The notes under the pieces: model-generated
Told to the model about the DNA's origin: nothing
Databases searched by the model: none
What the model saw: only the letters and a program-made list of their open reading frames with translations
Made by a program: the position numbers and the translations under genes
Assembly (NCBI GenBank): GCA_024234075.1
Contig: JACKOV010000005.1
Span: 1-64,000, forward strand
Source of the DNA: Nevskiaceae bacterium
GTDB lineage: Bacteria; Pseudomonadota; Gammaproteobacteria; Steroidobacterales; Steroidobacteraceae
Reading direction: 5' to 3'
Length of the DNA stretch: 64,000 nucleotides
Part shown: one piece after another, positions 36,481-44,923 of the stretch
Numbering within the stretch: position 1 is the stretch's first letter
Layout: every line of letters begins with the position of its first letter

Positions 36481-36542
36481 CGCCAGCGATGCGACGTGTA
36501 CAGGCACATCGCACCCCTCAACCAACTTGATGACGAGAGCCA

Positions 36543-37775
36543 ATGAACCAGCAAGATCCTCCATCCGCTTCGTCTGCATGGTCAGCCGTTTTCGCGATCT
36601 CGCTGAGCGTCGCCGCGCTCATCACCGCGGAGCTGCTGCCGGCAAGCCTGCTGACCCCGATGGCCAGGGATCTTGGCGTGTCCGAAGGTGTGGCCGGCCA
36701 GTCGGTGACAGTGACGGCGCTTGCCGCGCTGTTTGCGAGTCTGTTCACGTCGCGGATTACACGCGGCATCGATCGACGCATCGTGGTGTTGTCGTTCTCC
36801 CTGCTGCTCACCGTGTCGAGCCTGATGGTGGCATTCGCACCTGGCATCGTCGTGCTGCTCATTGGCCGGGCGCTGCTGGGCATCGGGCTCGGCGGCTTCT
36901 GGGCGATGGCGGCGTCACTGGCGATGCGACTGGTTCCGCAACACCGTGTGGCGCGGGCGCTGTCGATCATTTTCGGCGGCGTCTCGGTGGCCATGGTGAT
37001 CGCGGCGCCCGTCGGCACGCTGCTGGGCGAGGCCATCGGCTGGCGCGGCGTGTTCATCGCGACGGCGGTTCTGGGAGCGGTGTGCTGGCTGTGGCAACTG
37101 CGCGCGCGGCCTTCCATGACGGACGCCTCCGGCCGGTCGCAGGCGGTGCTCTGGGCGCTGTTCGTACGCCCCGGCGTCACGGCCGCCATGTTCGCCATCT
37201 TCTGTGTGTTCGCCGGGCAGTTCGCGTTCTTCACCTACATGCGGCCGTTCTACGAGAGCGTCACCGGTCTGGACGCCACCGGATTCTCGGTGCTGCTGCT
37301 GGCGTTCGGCGCAGCCAATTTTCTCGGCACCTCGCTGTCGGCGCCATTGCTGAACGCCAATCTGAAGCGTGCCCTGGCGGTCGCGCCGCTCGTGCTGTCG
37401 CTGTGCGCCGGCAGCCTGTTGATGTTCGGCGCGCAGCCATCGATCGCCGCCGCGGCCACGGTGGTGTGGGGCCTCGCGTTCGGCGTCATCCCCGTCGGCT
37501 GGTCCACCTGGGTGACCCGAACGCTGGGCGACGAAGCGGAAAGCGCAGGCGGATTGCAGGTGGCCGTCATCCAGCTGGCCAATACCGCCGGGGCGAGCCT
37601 GGGCGGCGTCGCGTTTGAAATGGCGGGCAGTCTGGCGCCGCTGGTCATCGCCTGCACCCTGCTGTTCGTCACGGCCGTCATCGTCGGCGCCCGGATGCAG
37701 GCAGAGCATCGTCAGATGCAACCGCATGCGATCGGGCCGGCCCTCTCGCTGACACAAGGAGACTCCCGATGCTGA
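36543..37775 (+). CDS. MFS drug-type efflux transporter
   Basis: A 410-aa permease with twelve hydrophobic segments, DHA1/AraJ-like: ELLPASLLTPMARDLGVSEG in helix 1-loop, SRITRGIDRRIVVLS for the 2-3 loop, and the helix 5 motif GGVSVAMVIAAPVGTLLGE. It is the first gene of an operon with the RND pump: its last codons overlap the RND start by 7 bp. An MFS gene fused by overlap to a complete RND tripartite set is unusual; it may deliver the same substrate to the periplasm. Confidence 0.87.
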   Translation: MNQQDPPSASSAWSAVFAISLSVAALITAELLPASLLTPMARDLGVSEGVAGQSVTVTALAALFASLFTSRITRGIDRRIVVLSFSLLLTVSSLMVAFAPGIVVLLIGRALLGIGLGGFWAMAASLAMRLVPQHRVARALSIIFGGVSVAMVIAAPVGTLLGEAIGWRGVFIATAVLGAVCWLWQLRARPSMTDASGRSQAVLWALFVRPGVTAAMFAIFCVFAGQFAFFTYMRPFYESVTGLDATGFSVLLLAFGAANFLGTSLSAPLLNANLKRALAVAPLVLSLCAGSLLMFGAQPSIAAAATVVWGLAFGVIPVGWSTWVTRTLGDEAESAGGLQVAVIQLANTAGASLGGVAFEMAGSLAPLVIACTLLFVTAVIVGARMQAEHRQMQPHAIGPALSLTQGDSRC

Positions 37776-40700
37776 TGAACGCCGTGCTGGTCGCCTTGCG
37801 CCGGCCCTATACCTTCATCGTGCTGGCGCTGCTGATCCTGATCGGCGGCGTGCTGGCGGCGCTGCGCACGCCCGCCGACATCTTTCCGCAGATCCGAATT
37901 CCGGTGATCGCGGTGGCGTGGCAGTACGCCGGCCTGCCTCCCGACGAGATGGCCGGGCGCATTTCCACCGTGTTCCAGCGCGGGGTGACGTCCACCGTCA
38001 ACGATGTCGAACACATCGAGTCCAACACCTATCCAGGCATCAGCATCGTCAAGATTTTCTTCCAGCCCGGCGTGGACATCGCTACCGCCAATGCGCAGGT
38101 CACCGCCATCGCGCAGACCACGGTGCGACAGATGCCGCCCGGCTCCCAGCCGCCGCTGATCCTCAACTACAACGCCGCCACCGTACCGATCCTGCAACTG
38201 GCCATGTCTGGCACCGGGCTGTCGGAACAGAACCTGTTCGACTACGCCGTCAACGATGTGCGCACGCCGCTCATCACTGTGCCGGGCGCTGCGATCCCCT
38301 TTCCCTACGGCGGCCGTCAGCGACAGGTGCAGATCGACATCCGGCCGGAGGCGCTGCAGGCGCGCGGGCTCTCCACCCAGGACGTGGCCGCGGCACTGGC
38401 GGTGCACAACGTGCTCATTCCGGTCGGCACCATGAAGATCGACGATCTGGAATATTCCCTGCAGTTGAACAGCGCCCCTTCGCTGATCGAGGACATCGGC
38501 CGGATTCCGGTGAAGTTCGTCGATGGCGCGACCATCTACATGCGCGATGTCGCCGATGTGCGCGATGGCAGCGCGGTGCAGACCAACATCGTGCATGTGG
38601 ACGGCGCACGCTCGTCGCTGTTGTCGGTGCTGAAGAGCGGCTCGGCTTCGACACTGGACATCGTGGATGGCATCCGCGCCACGCTCGATGAAACCCGCGC
38701 GGCCCTGCCGGAAGCCCTGCGCGTGGTGCCGATCAACGACCAGTCGACTTTCGTGCGGGCCGCCATCCGGGGCGTGGCGCTGGAAGGCGTCATCGCGGCC
38801 GTGCTCACCAGCCTGATGATCCTGCTGTTCCTGGGCAGCTGGCGTTCCACAGTCATCATCGCGGTGTCGATTCCGCTGTCGGTGCTCGGTTCCATCATGG
38901 CGCTGTCGCTGTTCGGCCAGACGCTGAACCTGATGACGCTGGGCGGACTGGCGCTGGCGATCGGCATCCTGGTGGACGACGCCACGGTGACCATCGAGAA
39001 CATCAACTGGCATCTGGAACAGGGCAAGGACGTGGAGCCGGCGATCCTCGATGGCGCCCGGCAGATCGTCACACCCGCCTTCGTCGCGCTGCTGTGCATC
39101 TGCATCGTGTTCGTGCCGATGTTCTTCCTCGAAGGCGTGTCGCGCTTCCTGTTCGTGCCGATGGCGATGGCGGTGATCTTCGCCATGGTGTGGTCCTTCA
39201 TCCTGTCGCGCACGCTCGTGCCGACGCTGGCTAAATACCTGCTGAGACCACACGCCGAAGATGAGTCGGCTGCGACGGCAGCAAGTCCGCTCGTGCGCGT
39301 CCAGCGCGGGTTCGAGGCGCGCTTCGAGCGATTTCGTGCGGGGTATCGCGAACTGCTTGCCCGGGCCTTGCGCCACCGCAAGGCCTTCCTGACCGGTTTT
39401 GTCCTGGTGGTGGGGCTGTCGTTCGCGCTGGTTCCGTTTCTCGGCGCCAACTTCTTTCCCTCGATCGATTCCGGCCAGATCCTGATGCATGTGCGTCTGC
39501 CGGTGGGCACGCAACTGGAGGAGACCGCGGCGCGCTTCTCGCGCATCGAGCGCGTCGTTCGGGAGGTGATCCCGACCGAAGAGATCGAGACCATGCTCGA
39601 CAACATCGGCCTGCCCAACAGCCCGACCAACATGACCTACAACAACACCGGCGTGATGGGCGCCCAGGATGGCGACTTCCAGATTGCGCTGCGCGATGGC
39701 CATCGTCCGACTGCGGAATATGTGCGTGCGCTGCGAGAGCTGTTGCCGCAGCGTTTCCCGGAGGCGACCTTCTCGTTCCCGCCGGCTGATATCGTCAGCC
39801 AGATTCTCAACTTCGGCTCGCCGGCCCCCATCGATATTCAGGTGCGGGGCGCCAACCTCAAGGACAACTTTGCCTACGCCGAGCAATTGCTCAAGCGCAT
39901 CCGCGCCATCCCGGGTGTGGCCGATGCACGCATCCAGCAATCCAACCAGGCGCCACGGTTCAACATCGACTTCGATCGCACCCAGGGTGGTCTGCTTGGG
40001 CTCAGCACGCGCGACGTGGCGAGTAGCCTGGTGGTGAACCTGGCCGGCAGCAGCCAGGTGGCGCCCACCTACTGGCTCAACCCTGCCAACGGAGTGAGCT
40101 ACCCCATCGTGATGCAGACGCCACAGCACCGGCTGGATTCACTCAACGCATTGGCCAACCTGCCCGTCGGCAATGGCTCGCGGGTCGCCGGCACCACGCT
40201 GGGCGGCATCGCCGATTTCGAACGCACCACCGGCAATGCCTTGCTGAGCCATTACAACCTGCAGCCCACGGTACAGATTCATGCCGCCACCGAAGAGCGT
40301 GATCTCGCCGCCGTCGCCCGCGACGTCCGCAAACTGCTGGCGGACACCGCAGACGAGGTACCCCGCGGATCCACCGTGCATCTGATGGGGCAGGTCGATG
40401 CCATGGACAAGACCTTTTCCGGGCTGCTGTTCGGGCTGCTTGGCGCCATCGTGCTGATCTACCTGCTGATCGTGGTGAACTTCCAGTCCTGGCTGGACCC
40501 TGCGGTGATTGTTTCCGCCCTGTCCGCAGCGCTGGCGGGCATCGTCTGGATGCTGTTCGCCACCGGAACCACGTTGTCGGTGCCGGCGCTCACCGGCGCG
40601 ATCATGTGCATGGGCGTGGGCACCGCCAACAGCGTGCTGGTCATCAGCTTTGCGCGCGAACGCCTCGAAGAACTTGGCGATGCCACGGCCGCGGCCCTGG

Positions 40701-40963
40701 AGGCCGGTGTCGTTCGCTTTCGGCCGGTATTGATGACCGCGCTGGCGATGATCATCGGCATGCTGCCGATGGCGCTCGGCATTGGCGAAGGCGGCGAGCA
40801 GAACGCACCGCTGGGGCGCGCCGTGATCGGCGGCCTGCTGTTCGCCACGGTCGCCACCCTGATGTTCGTGCCGGTGCTGTTCAGCCTGGTGCACGGCCGC
40901 GCCGCACGCGATCGCGAACCGGTCTCGTCCATTCTCGTTGCTGGAGTTCCCAACCATGTCTAG
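37769..40963 (+). CDS. RND efflux pump inner-membrane subunit
   Basis: A 1064-aa proton-driven RND pump. The helix-4 proton relay has the Asp pair D403-D404 in GILVDDATVTIEN, characteristic of the hydrophobe/amphiphile branch. The helix-1 segment RRPYTFIVLALLILIGG is followed by the periplasmic loop with ADIFPQIRIPVI and GLPPDEM. I choose ATG 37769 with AAGGAG 7 nt upstream. It overlaps the adaptor gene by 8 bp. The pump would extrude toxic organics. Confidence 0.93.
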   Translation: MLMNAVLVALRRPYTFIVLALLILIGGVLAALRTPADIFPQIRIPVIAVAWQYAGLPPDEMAGRISTVFQRGVTSTVNDVEHIESNTYPGISIVKIFFQPGVDIATANAQVTAIAQTTVRQMPPGSQPPLILNYNAATVPILQLAMSGTGLSEQNLFDYAVNDVRTPLITVPGAAIPFPYGGRQRQVQIDIRPEALQARGLSTQDVAAALAVHNVLIPVGTMKIDDLEYSLQLNSAPSLIEDIGRIPVKFVDGATIYMRDVADVRDGSAVQTNIVHVDGARSSLLSVLKSGSASTLDIVDGIRATLDETRAALPEALRVVPINDQSTFVRAAIRGVALEGVIAAVLTSLMILLFLGSWRSTVIIAVSIPLSVLGSIMALSLFGQTLNLMTLGGLALAIGILVDDATVTIENINWHLEQGKDVEPAILDGARQIVTPAFVALLCICIVFVPMFFLEGVSRFLFVPMAMAVIFAMVWSFILSRTLVPTLAKYLLRPHAEDESAATAASPLVRVQRGFEARFERFRAGYRELLARALRHRKAFLTGFVLVVGLSFALVPFLGANFFPSIDSGQILMHVRLPVGTQLEETAARFSRIERVVREVIPTEEIETMLDNIGLPNSPTNMTYNNTGVMGAQDGDFQIALRDGHRPTAEYVRALRELLPQRFPEATFSFPPADIVSQILNFGSPAPIDIQVRGANLKDNFAYAEQLLKRIRAIPGVADARIQQSNQAPRFNIDFDRTQGGLLGLSTRDVASSLVVNLAGSSQVAPTYWLNPANGVSYPIVMQTPQHRLDSLNALANLPVGNGSRVAGTTLGGIADFERTTGNALLSHYNLQPTVQIHAATEERDLAAVARDVRKLLADTADEVPRGSTVHLMGQVDAMDKTFSGLLFGLLGAIVLIYLLIVVNFQSWLDPAVIVSALSAALAGIVWMLFATGTTLSVPALTGAIMCMGVGTANSVLVISFARERLEELGDATAAALEAGVVRFRPVLMTALAMIIGMLPMALGIGEGGEQNAPLGRAVIGGLLFATVATLMFVPVLFSLVHGRAARDREPVSSILVAGVPNHV

Positions 40964-42110
40964 GATCCCACTTCCGTTTCCCTTCATGCGGCATCCGCTC
41001 GCGCTGGCTGCGGTCGGCGCGGTTGCCGTGATTCTAGTCAGCGGCCTGTACATGCGCTGGTCGCACGCGGCAGACCTGCGTGAGCGCGCGGTCGCGCAGC
41101 AAGTGCAGGCCGTGGCGCTGGTGACGCCGTTACCGGTCTCGGCGCCGACCATGGAACTTCCTGCGCGGATCGAGGCGTGGGCGCGCGCGCCCCTGTATGC
41201 CCGCGTCAGCGGCTACCTGAAACGATGGACCGTTGATATCGGAGAGCACGTGACCGCCGGTCAGGTCCTCGCGGAGATCGAGACGCCGGATCTGGATCAG
41301 CAATTGCAGCAGGCACGTGCCGAACTCGCCCGCGCCCGCAGCGAGGCTTCGCTGGCCGACACCACCGCACGCCGCTGGCAGTCGCTGCTCGGGACCGACT
41401 CGGTCTCGCGCCAGGAGGTCGAAGAGCGCACGGCCGCGGCGCAGACCAGTCTGGCGCAGGTGGAAGCCCTGCGGGCGAATGTGGAACGCATCCAGGCACT
41501 GCAGCAGTTCCGCCGGATCGCCGCGCCCTTCGATGGCATCGTCACCGCGCGCAACACCGACGTGGGCGCGTTGATCAATGCCGGCATGAGCCGCGACAGC
41601 GAGCTGTTCGTCGTATCCGACACGCACCGCCTGCGAGTCTACGTGGACGTCCCGCAACGCCAGGTCGCCGCCATCCGCGAAGGAAGCGTCGCGACGCTGA
41701 GCGTGCCCGAGCGCCCCGGCCGGAGTTTCCAGGCGATGGTGCAATCGCTGGCGCAGGCCATCGACAGCGACTCGGGCGCGATGCGCGTGCAATTGACGGT
41801 GAACAATCCGGACGGAGAGTTGCTGCCCGGCGGTTTTGCCACCGTGCGTTTCGAAGCTGACGTGCAACCCGAAGCGCTGGGCGTGCCTCCGAGCGCACTG
41901 ATTTTCGGTCGCAATGGCGTACAGGTCGCGCTGATCGATGACGACAGTCGCGCCCGGCTGCGCTCCGTGACCATCGCGCGCGACTTCGGTCCGGTGGTCG
42001 AACTGGCCAACGGCAGCGTGGCGTCGACCGATCGCGTGATCAGCAATCCGCCCGATGGCATCAGCAGCGGCGACGAAGTGCGCATCACGGTGCAGGAGCC
42101 AAGCACATGA
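40956..42110 (+). CDS. RND efflux periplasmic adaptor (MFP)
   Basis: A 384-aa membrane fusion protein. One N-terminal membrane anchor (HPLALAAVGAVAVILVSGLY), then the lipoyl half ARVSGYLKRWTVDIGEHVTA, a coiled-coil hairpin (LDQQLQQARAELARARSE), the second lipoyl half IAAPFDGIVTARN and a beta-barrel. I start at ATG 40956 with GGAG 9 nt upstream; the TTG at 40938 lacks support. It links the RND subunit to the outer-membrane factor and overlaps both neighbouring genes. Confidence 0.92.
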   Translation: MSRIPLPFPFMRHPLALAAVGAVAVILVSGLYMRWSHAADLRERAVAQQVQAVALVTPLPVSAPTMELPARIEAWARAPLYARVSGYLKRWTVDIGEHVTAGQVLAEIETPDLDQQLQQARAELARARSEASLADTTARRWQSLLGTDSVSRQEVEERTAAAQTSLAQVEALRANVERIQALQQFRRIAAPFDGIVTARNTDVGALINAGMSRDSELFVVSDTHRLRVYVDVPQRQVAAIREGSVATLSVPERPGRSFQAMVQSLAQAIDSDSGAMRVQLTVNNPDGELLPGGFATVRFEADVQPEALGVPPSALIFGRNGVQVALIDDDSRARLRSVTIARDFGPVVELANGSVASTDRVISNPPDGISSGDEVRITVQEPST

Positions 42111-43501
42111 AGCTGCATCATCTGGTCCCGATCCTGATCGGTTGCGTGCTGGCCGGGTGCGCGCACGTGGCCGAGATGCCGACCATTGCCCTGCCCGATG
42201 CGCCTGCCTACCAAGGCGCGCAGGGACTGCCATCGAACCTGCCGACCGATCGGCCGGCCGACAACTGGTGGACGCTGTATCGCGATCCGGCAATGGATGC
42301 GCTACAGCAGCAGTTGCTCGACAACAGCCCGGACCTGGGCAGTGCCCTGGCGCGCTACCAGCAGGCGCGAGCCGCCACCGATGCGCTGCGCGCGAACCGG
42401 TGGCCTGCGATCGGCGCGTCGGCGCAGGTGGCGCGCAGCCGCCAGTCCGAGGGCAGCGCGCTGACCGGCGCCGCATCGTCGGAACCCTACAACAGCGGCG
42501 CACTGAGCCTGAGTCTGGACTACGAGTTCGATCTTTGGGGGCGCATCAGCCGACAGGTTGCCGCGGGCGTCGCCGAGGAACAGGCAGCGCAGGCGGACCT
42601 GGCCGGCGCACGACTGTCGTTGCAGACGCAGCTTGCCGAAACCTTGCTGGCGCTGCGCGGCGCGGACCATGAGATCGCCCTGCTGCGCGACATGCACAGC
42701 GCGTTCGCACGCGCGACGCTCATGGCCGTCGAGCGTCATCGGGCCGGCCTGGCCTCGGGACTCGATGTCGCGCAGGCCGAGTCGCAGCAGGAGTCCGCGC
42801 AGTCGCAGTTGCTGCAGGTACAGGGACAACGCGATGTCCTCGAACATGCGATTGCCGCGCTGGTCGGCGCCCATGCCTCGACGTTCTCGGTCGAGCCTTT
42901 TGCCGGAATCGATGCGCTGCCGCAGATTCCCGTCGGCGTACCCTCGCAGCTGCTGCAGCGTCGCCCGGACATCGCCGCCGCGCAGCGCCGCGTCGCGGCA
43001 GCCAACGCCAGTGTCGGCATTGCGCACACGGCCTACTTCCCATCGCTGCGCCTGAGCGCCGTCGGCGGCTACCAGAGCAACGAACTCGGCAACCTCATCG
43101 CGGCGCCGAACCTGTTCTGGGCGATCGGCCCCGGCCTGCTCGCCAACCTGTTCGACGGTGGCCGTCGCCAGGCCGAGGTGGCGCGTGCCGAAGCCGTGCT
43201 GGAGGAGAACGGCCAGATCTACCGCGCAACGGTGCTGGCCGCATTCCAGCAAGTCGAGGATCAGCTCGCGCTGCTGCGGCAGTACGGCGAGGCAGAACGA
43301 TCGGAACAACGCACCGTGGCGGCGTCCCGACGTGCCCTCGAGATCGCCGGCAATCGCTATCGCGAAGGCGCTGCCAGCTATCTCGACGTCGTGACCGCGC
43401 AGACCACTCACCTGCAGGCTCGCCGCAACGCGCTGGATCTGGCGACCCGACAGCGCATTGCCAGCGTGCATCTGGTGCGTGCACTGGGGGGCGGGTTGTG
43501 A
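42107..43501 (+). CDS. Outer-membrane efflux lipoprotein (NodT/OprM type)
   Basis: A 464-aa outer-membrane factor with a lipoprotein signal (IGCVLAGC, acylated Cys18). The two OEP repeats are visible, e.g. NWWTLYRDPAMDALQQQLL, SLSLDYEFDLWGRISR, VPSQLLQRRPDIAAAQRRV and NLFDGGRRQAEVARAEAVL. It completes the MFS-RND-MFP-OMF operon, with an ATGA overlap to the adaptor. Below its stop, GGGAC-ATCGG-GTCCC may form a weak terminator (43548-43562). Confidence 0.92.
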   Translation: MKLHHLVPILIGCVLAGCAHVAEMPTIALPDAPAYQGAQGLPSNLPTDRPADNWWTLYRDPAMDALQQQLLDNSPDLGSALARYQQARAATDALRANRWPAIGASAQVARSRQSEGSALTGAASSEPYNSGALSLSLDYEFDLWGRISRQVAAGVAEEQAAQADLAGARLSLQTQLAETLLALRGADHEIALLRDMHSAFARATLMAVERHRAGLASGLDVAQAESQQESAQSQLLQVQGQRDVLEHAIAALVGAHASTFSVEPFAGIDALPQIPVGVPSQLLQRRPDIAAAQRRVAAANASVGIAHTAYFPSLRLSAVGGYQSNELGNLIAAPNLFWAIGPGLLANLFDGGRRQAEVARAEAVLEENGQIYRATVLAAFQQVEDQLALLRQYGEAERSEQRTVAASRRALEIAGNRYREGAASYLDVVTAQTTHLQARRNALDLATRQRIASVHLVRALGGGL

Positions 43502-43628
43502 ATCGGCGCCGGTTGTCGGGTTCGATCGCGGCAGCCTCCCGTGGTGAGGGACATCGGGTCCCGGCCCGGCTTCGCGGCTCCTGCGCCGTCGATGTAGGAT
43601 GCTGCTCTGTGCGACAGAGAGCCTGTGG

Positions 43629-44537
43629 ATGCCCGTCAGCCGGCCGGACTATGCGGATCTGAATTACTTTATTGCCGTCGCACGGTATCGCAGCTTCAGC
43701 CGTGCCGGCATCGAACTGGGAGTCAGCAGTTCCACGCTCAGCCACGCGCTCAGATCGTTCGAAGAACGGCTCGGCGTGCGCTTGCTCAACCGGACAACAC
43801 GCAGCGTCACGCTGACGGCGGCAGGAGAGCAGTTGCTCGAGGCCATCTCCGAACCCATGGCCACGCTGGGCGGGGCGATCGAAGGACTGAACCGATTCCG
43901 CGAATCACCTGCAGGGCTCGTGCGACTCAACGTCATGCAGGATGCGGCGCTCAACCTGCTGAGTCCGGTGTTGCCGGTGCTTGCAGAGCGCTACCCGGAC
44001 ATCCAGATCGACATTGCGATCAACAATCACATGATCGATGTCATCGCCGAGGGATTCGATGCCGGCATTCGCTACGGCGACACCGTTCCCGAAGACATGG
44101 TGTCGCAGGCGCTCTCGGCGCCGATTGACTGGGTGGTGGTCGGATCGCCCGACTATCTCAGGCGCTACGGCGAACCTCGGCATCCACAAGATCTGCTCAA
44201 GCATCGCTGCATCGGCATCCGCCTGGGAAACGGTCGCATCTATCAATGGGAGTTCGAACGGGGCGATGAGAAGCTCAGCATCTGCGTCCCGAGCACAGTA
44301 ATCATCGACGATGGACCGATTGCGATGTCGCTGGTCGAACAAGGGGTCGGCCTTGTCTATGCATCCGTACCGACGGTTGCTGCGCTGGTCGAAGCCGGCA
44401 AAGTACGATGTGTTCTTGAGGACTGGTGTTCACCCGGACCGGCATTTCATATCTACTATCCGAGCCGCCGACAGGTACCGGTCGGCTTGCGCGTTCTCAT
44501 CGATCTCATTCGGGAGATCCGGCCTCTGGGCCTCTGA
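43629..44537 (+). CDS. LysR-family regulator, paralogue 2
   Basis: A 302-aa LysR protein, near-identical in plan and sequence to that at 31656 (SRPDYADLNYFIAVARYRSF at the start, IDLIREIRPLGL at the end). By alignment with that paralogue I start at ATG 43629 rather than 43599. The differences cluster in the effector domain (e.g. LNLLSPVLPVL versus LYLLSPVMPVL). It follows the efflux operon and precedes the KefB-type gene, whose upstream region has the shared promoter element. It may sense a related but distinct inducer. Confidence 0.92.
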   Translation: MPVSRPDYADLNYFIAVARYRSFSRAGIELGVSSSTLSHALRSFEERLGVRLLNRTTRSVTLTAAGEQLLEAISEPMATLGGAIEGLNRFRESPAGLVRLNVMQDAALNLLSPVLPVLAERYPDIQIDIAINNHMIDVIAEGFDAGIRYGDTVPEDMVSQALSAPIDWVVVGSPDYLRRYGEPRHPQDLLKHRCIGIRLGNGRIYQWEFERGDEKLSICVPSTVIIDDGPIAMSLVEQGVGLVYASVPTVAALVEAGKVRCVLEDWCSPGPAFHIYYPSRRQVPVGLRVLIDLIREIRPLGL

Positions 44538-44597
44538 GACGCCCCTGCCTGCATTGAAGCGCACCGACCACCCGGATCGTCGGGGACCCGGCTTTCA

Positions 44598-44667
44598 TTG
44601 CTGGTCTTTTTCAACAAGTTCAGTTGACGTCGGACGGCTAATCGCGCCCGTGGCAGCGGTGTAGTCT
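44598..44667 (+). promoter_or_regulatory. Shared island promoter P2
   Basis: TTTTTCAACAAGTTCAGTTG, CGGACGGC, TAATC (44639-44643) and TAGTCT (44662), with the same 23-bp step as P1. The match to P1 covers about 70 bp and extends back to the ends of the two LysR genes, so the regulator and its target promoter were duplicated together. The remaining gap to 44923 holds only a 23-codon frame. Confidence 0.6.
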
Positions 44668-44847
44668 TCGAATCACGGAGCTGCGGTGAGGGTCTCGCGC
44701 GTCTGGTCGACACTGCTCGCGACCATTCCGGATACCCCGTCGCCTGCTGTCTCGTCGAGCCCCCTGCAATCAGGTACAGGCACGAACCACATCAACCACA
44801 GACCGCCCAGAGCGCATCGACCGGGGGGCCAACGCGGGAGAAAACAC

Positions 44848-44919
44848 ATGCTCAAAGGAGTAGTCGCAGACATCGCAGCCAACGACACGACCGCCGTCGT
44901 TGCGCACCGGCGGGGTTAG
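44848..44919 (+). CDS. 23-codon leader-type ORF
   Basis: ATG 44848 is preceded by GGGAG at 7 nt and the frame reads MLKGVVADIAANDTTAVVAH, ending four bases before the antiporter start. Its good ribosome site and position suggest a translated leader peptide or the surviving start of a lost gene. No family recognised. Confidence 0.35.
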   Translation: MLKGVVADIAANDTTAVVAHRRG

Positions 44920-44923
44920 CCGC

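Noticed and set aside
37712..40129. 805-codon open frame antisense to the RND pump gene
   Set aside because: It mirrors the codon pattern of the RND gene, has no recognisable domain and is rich in His/Gln/Arg as antisense frames of GC-rich genes are.
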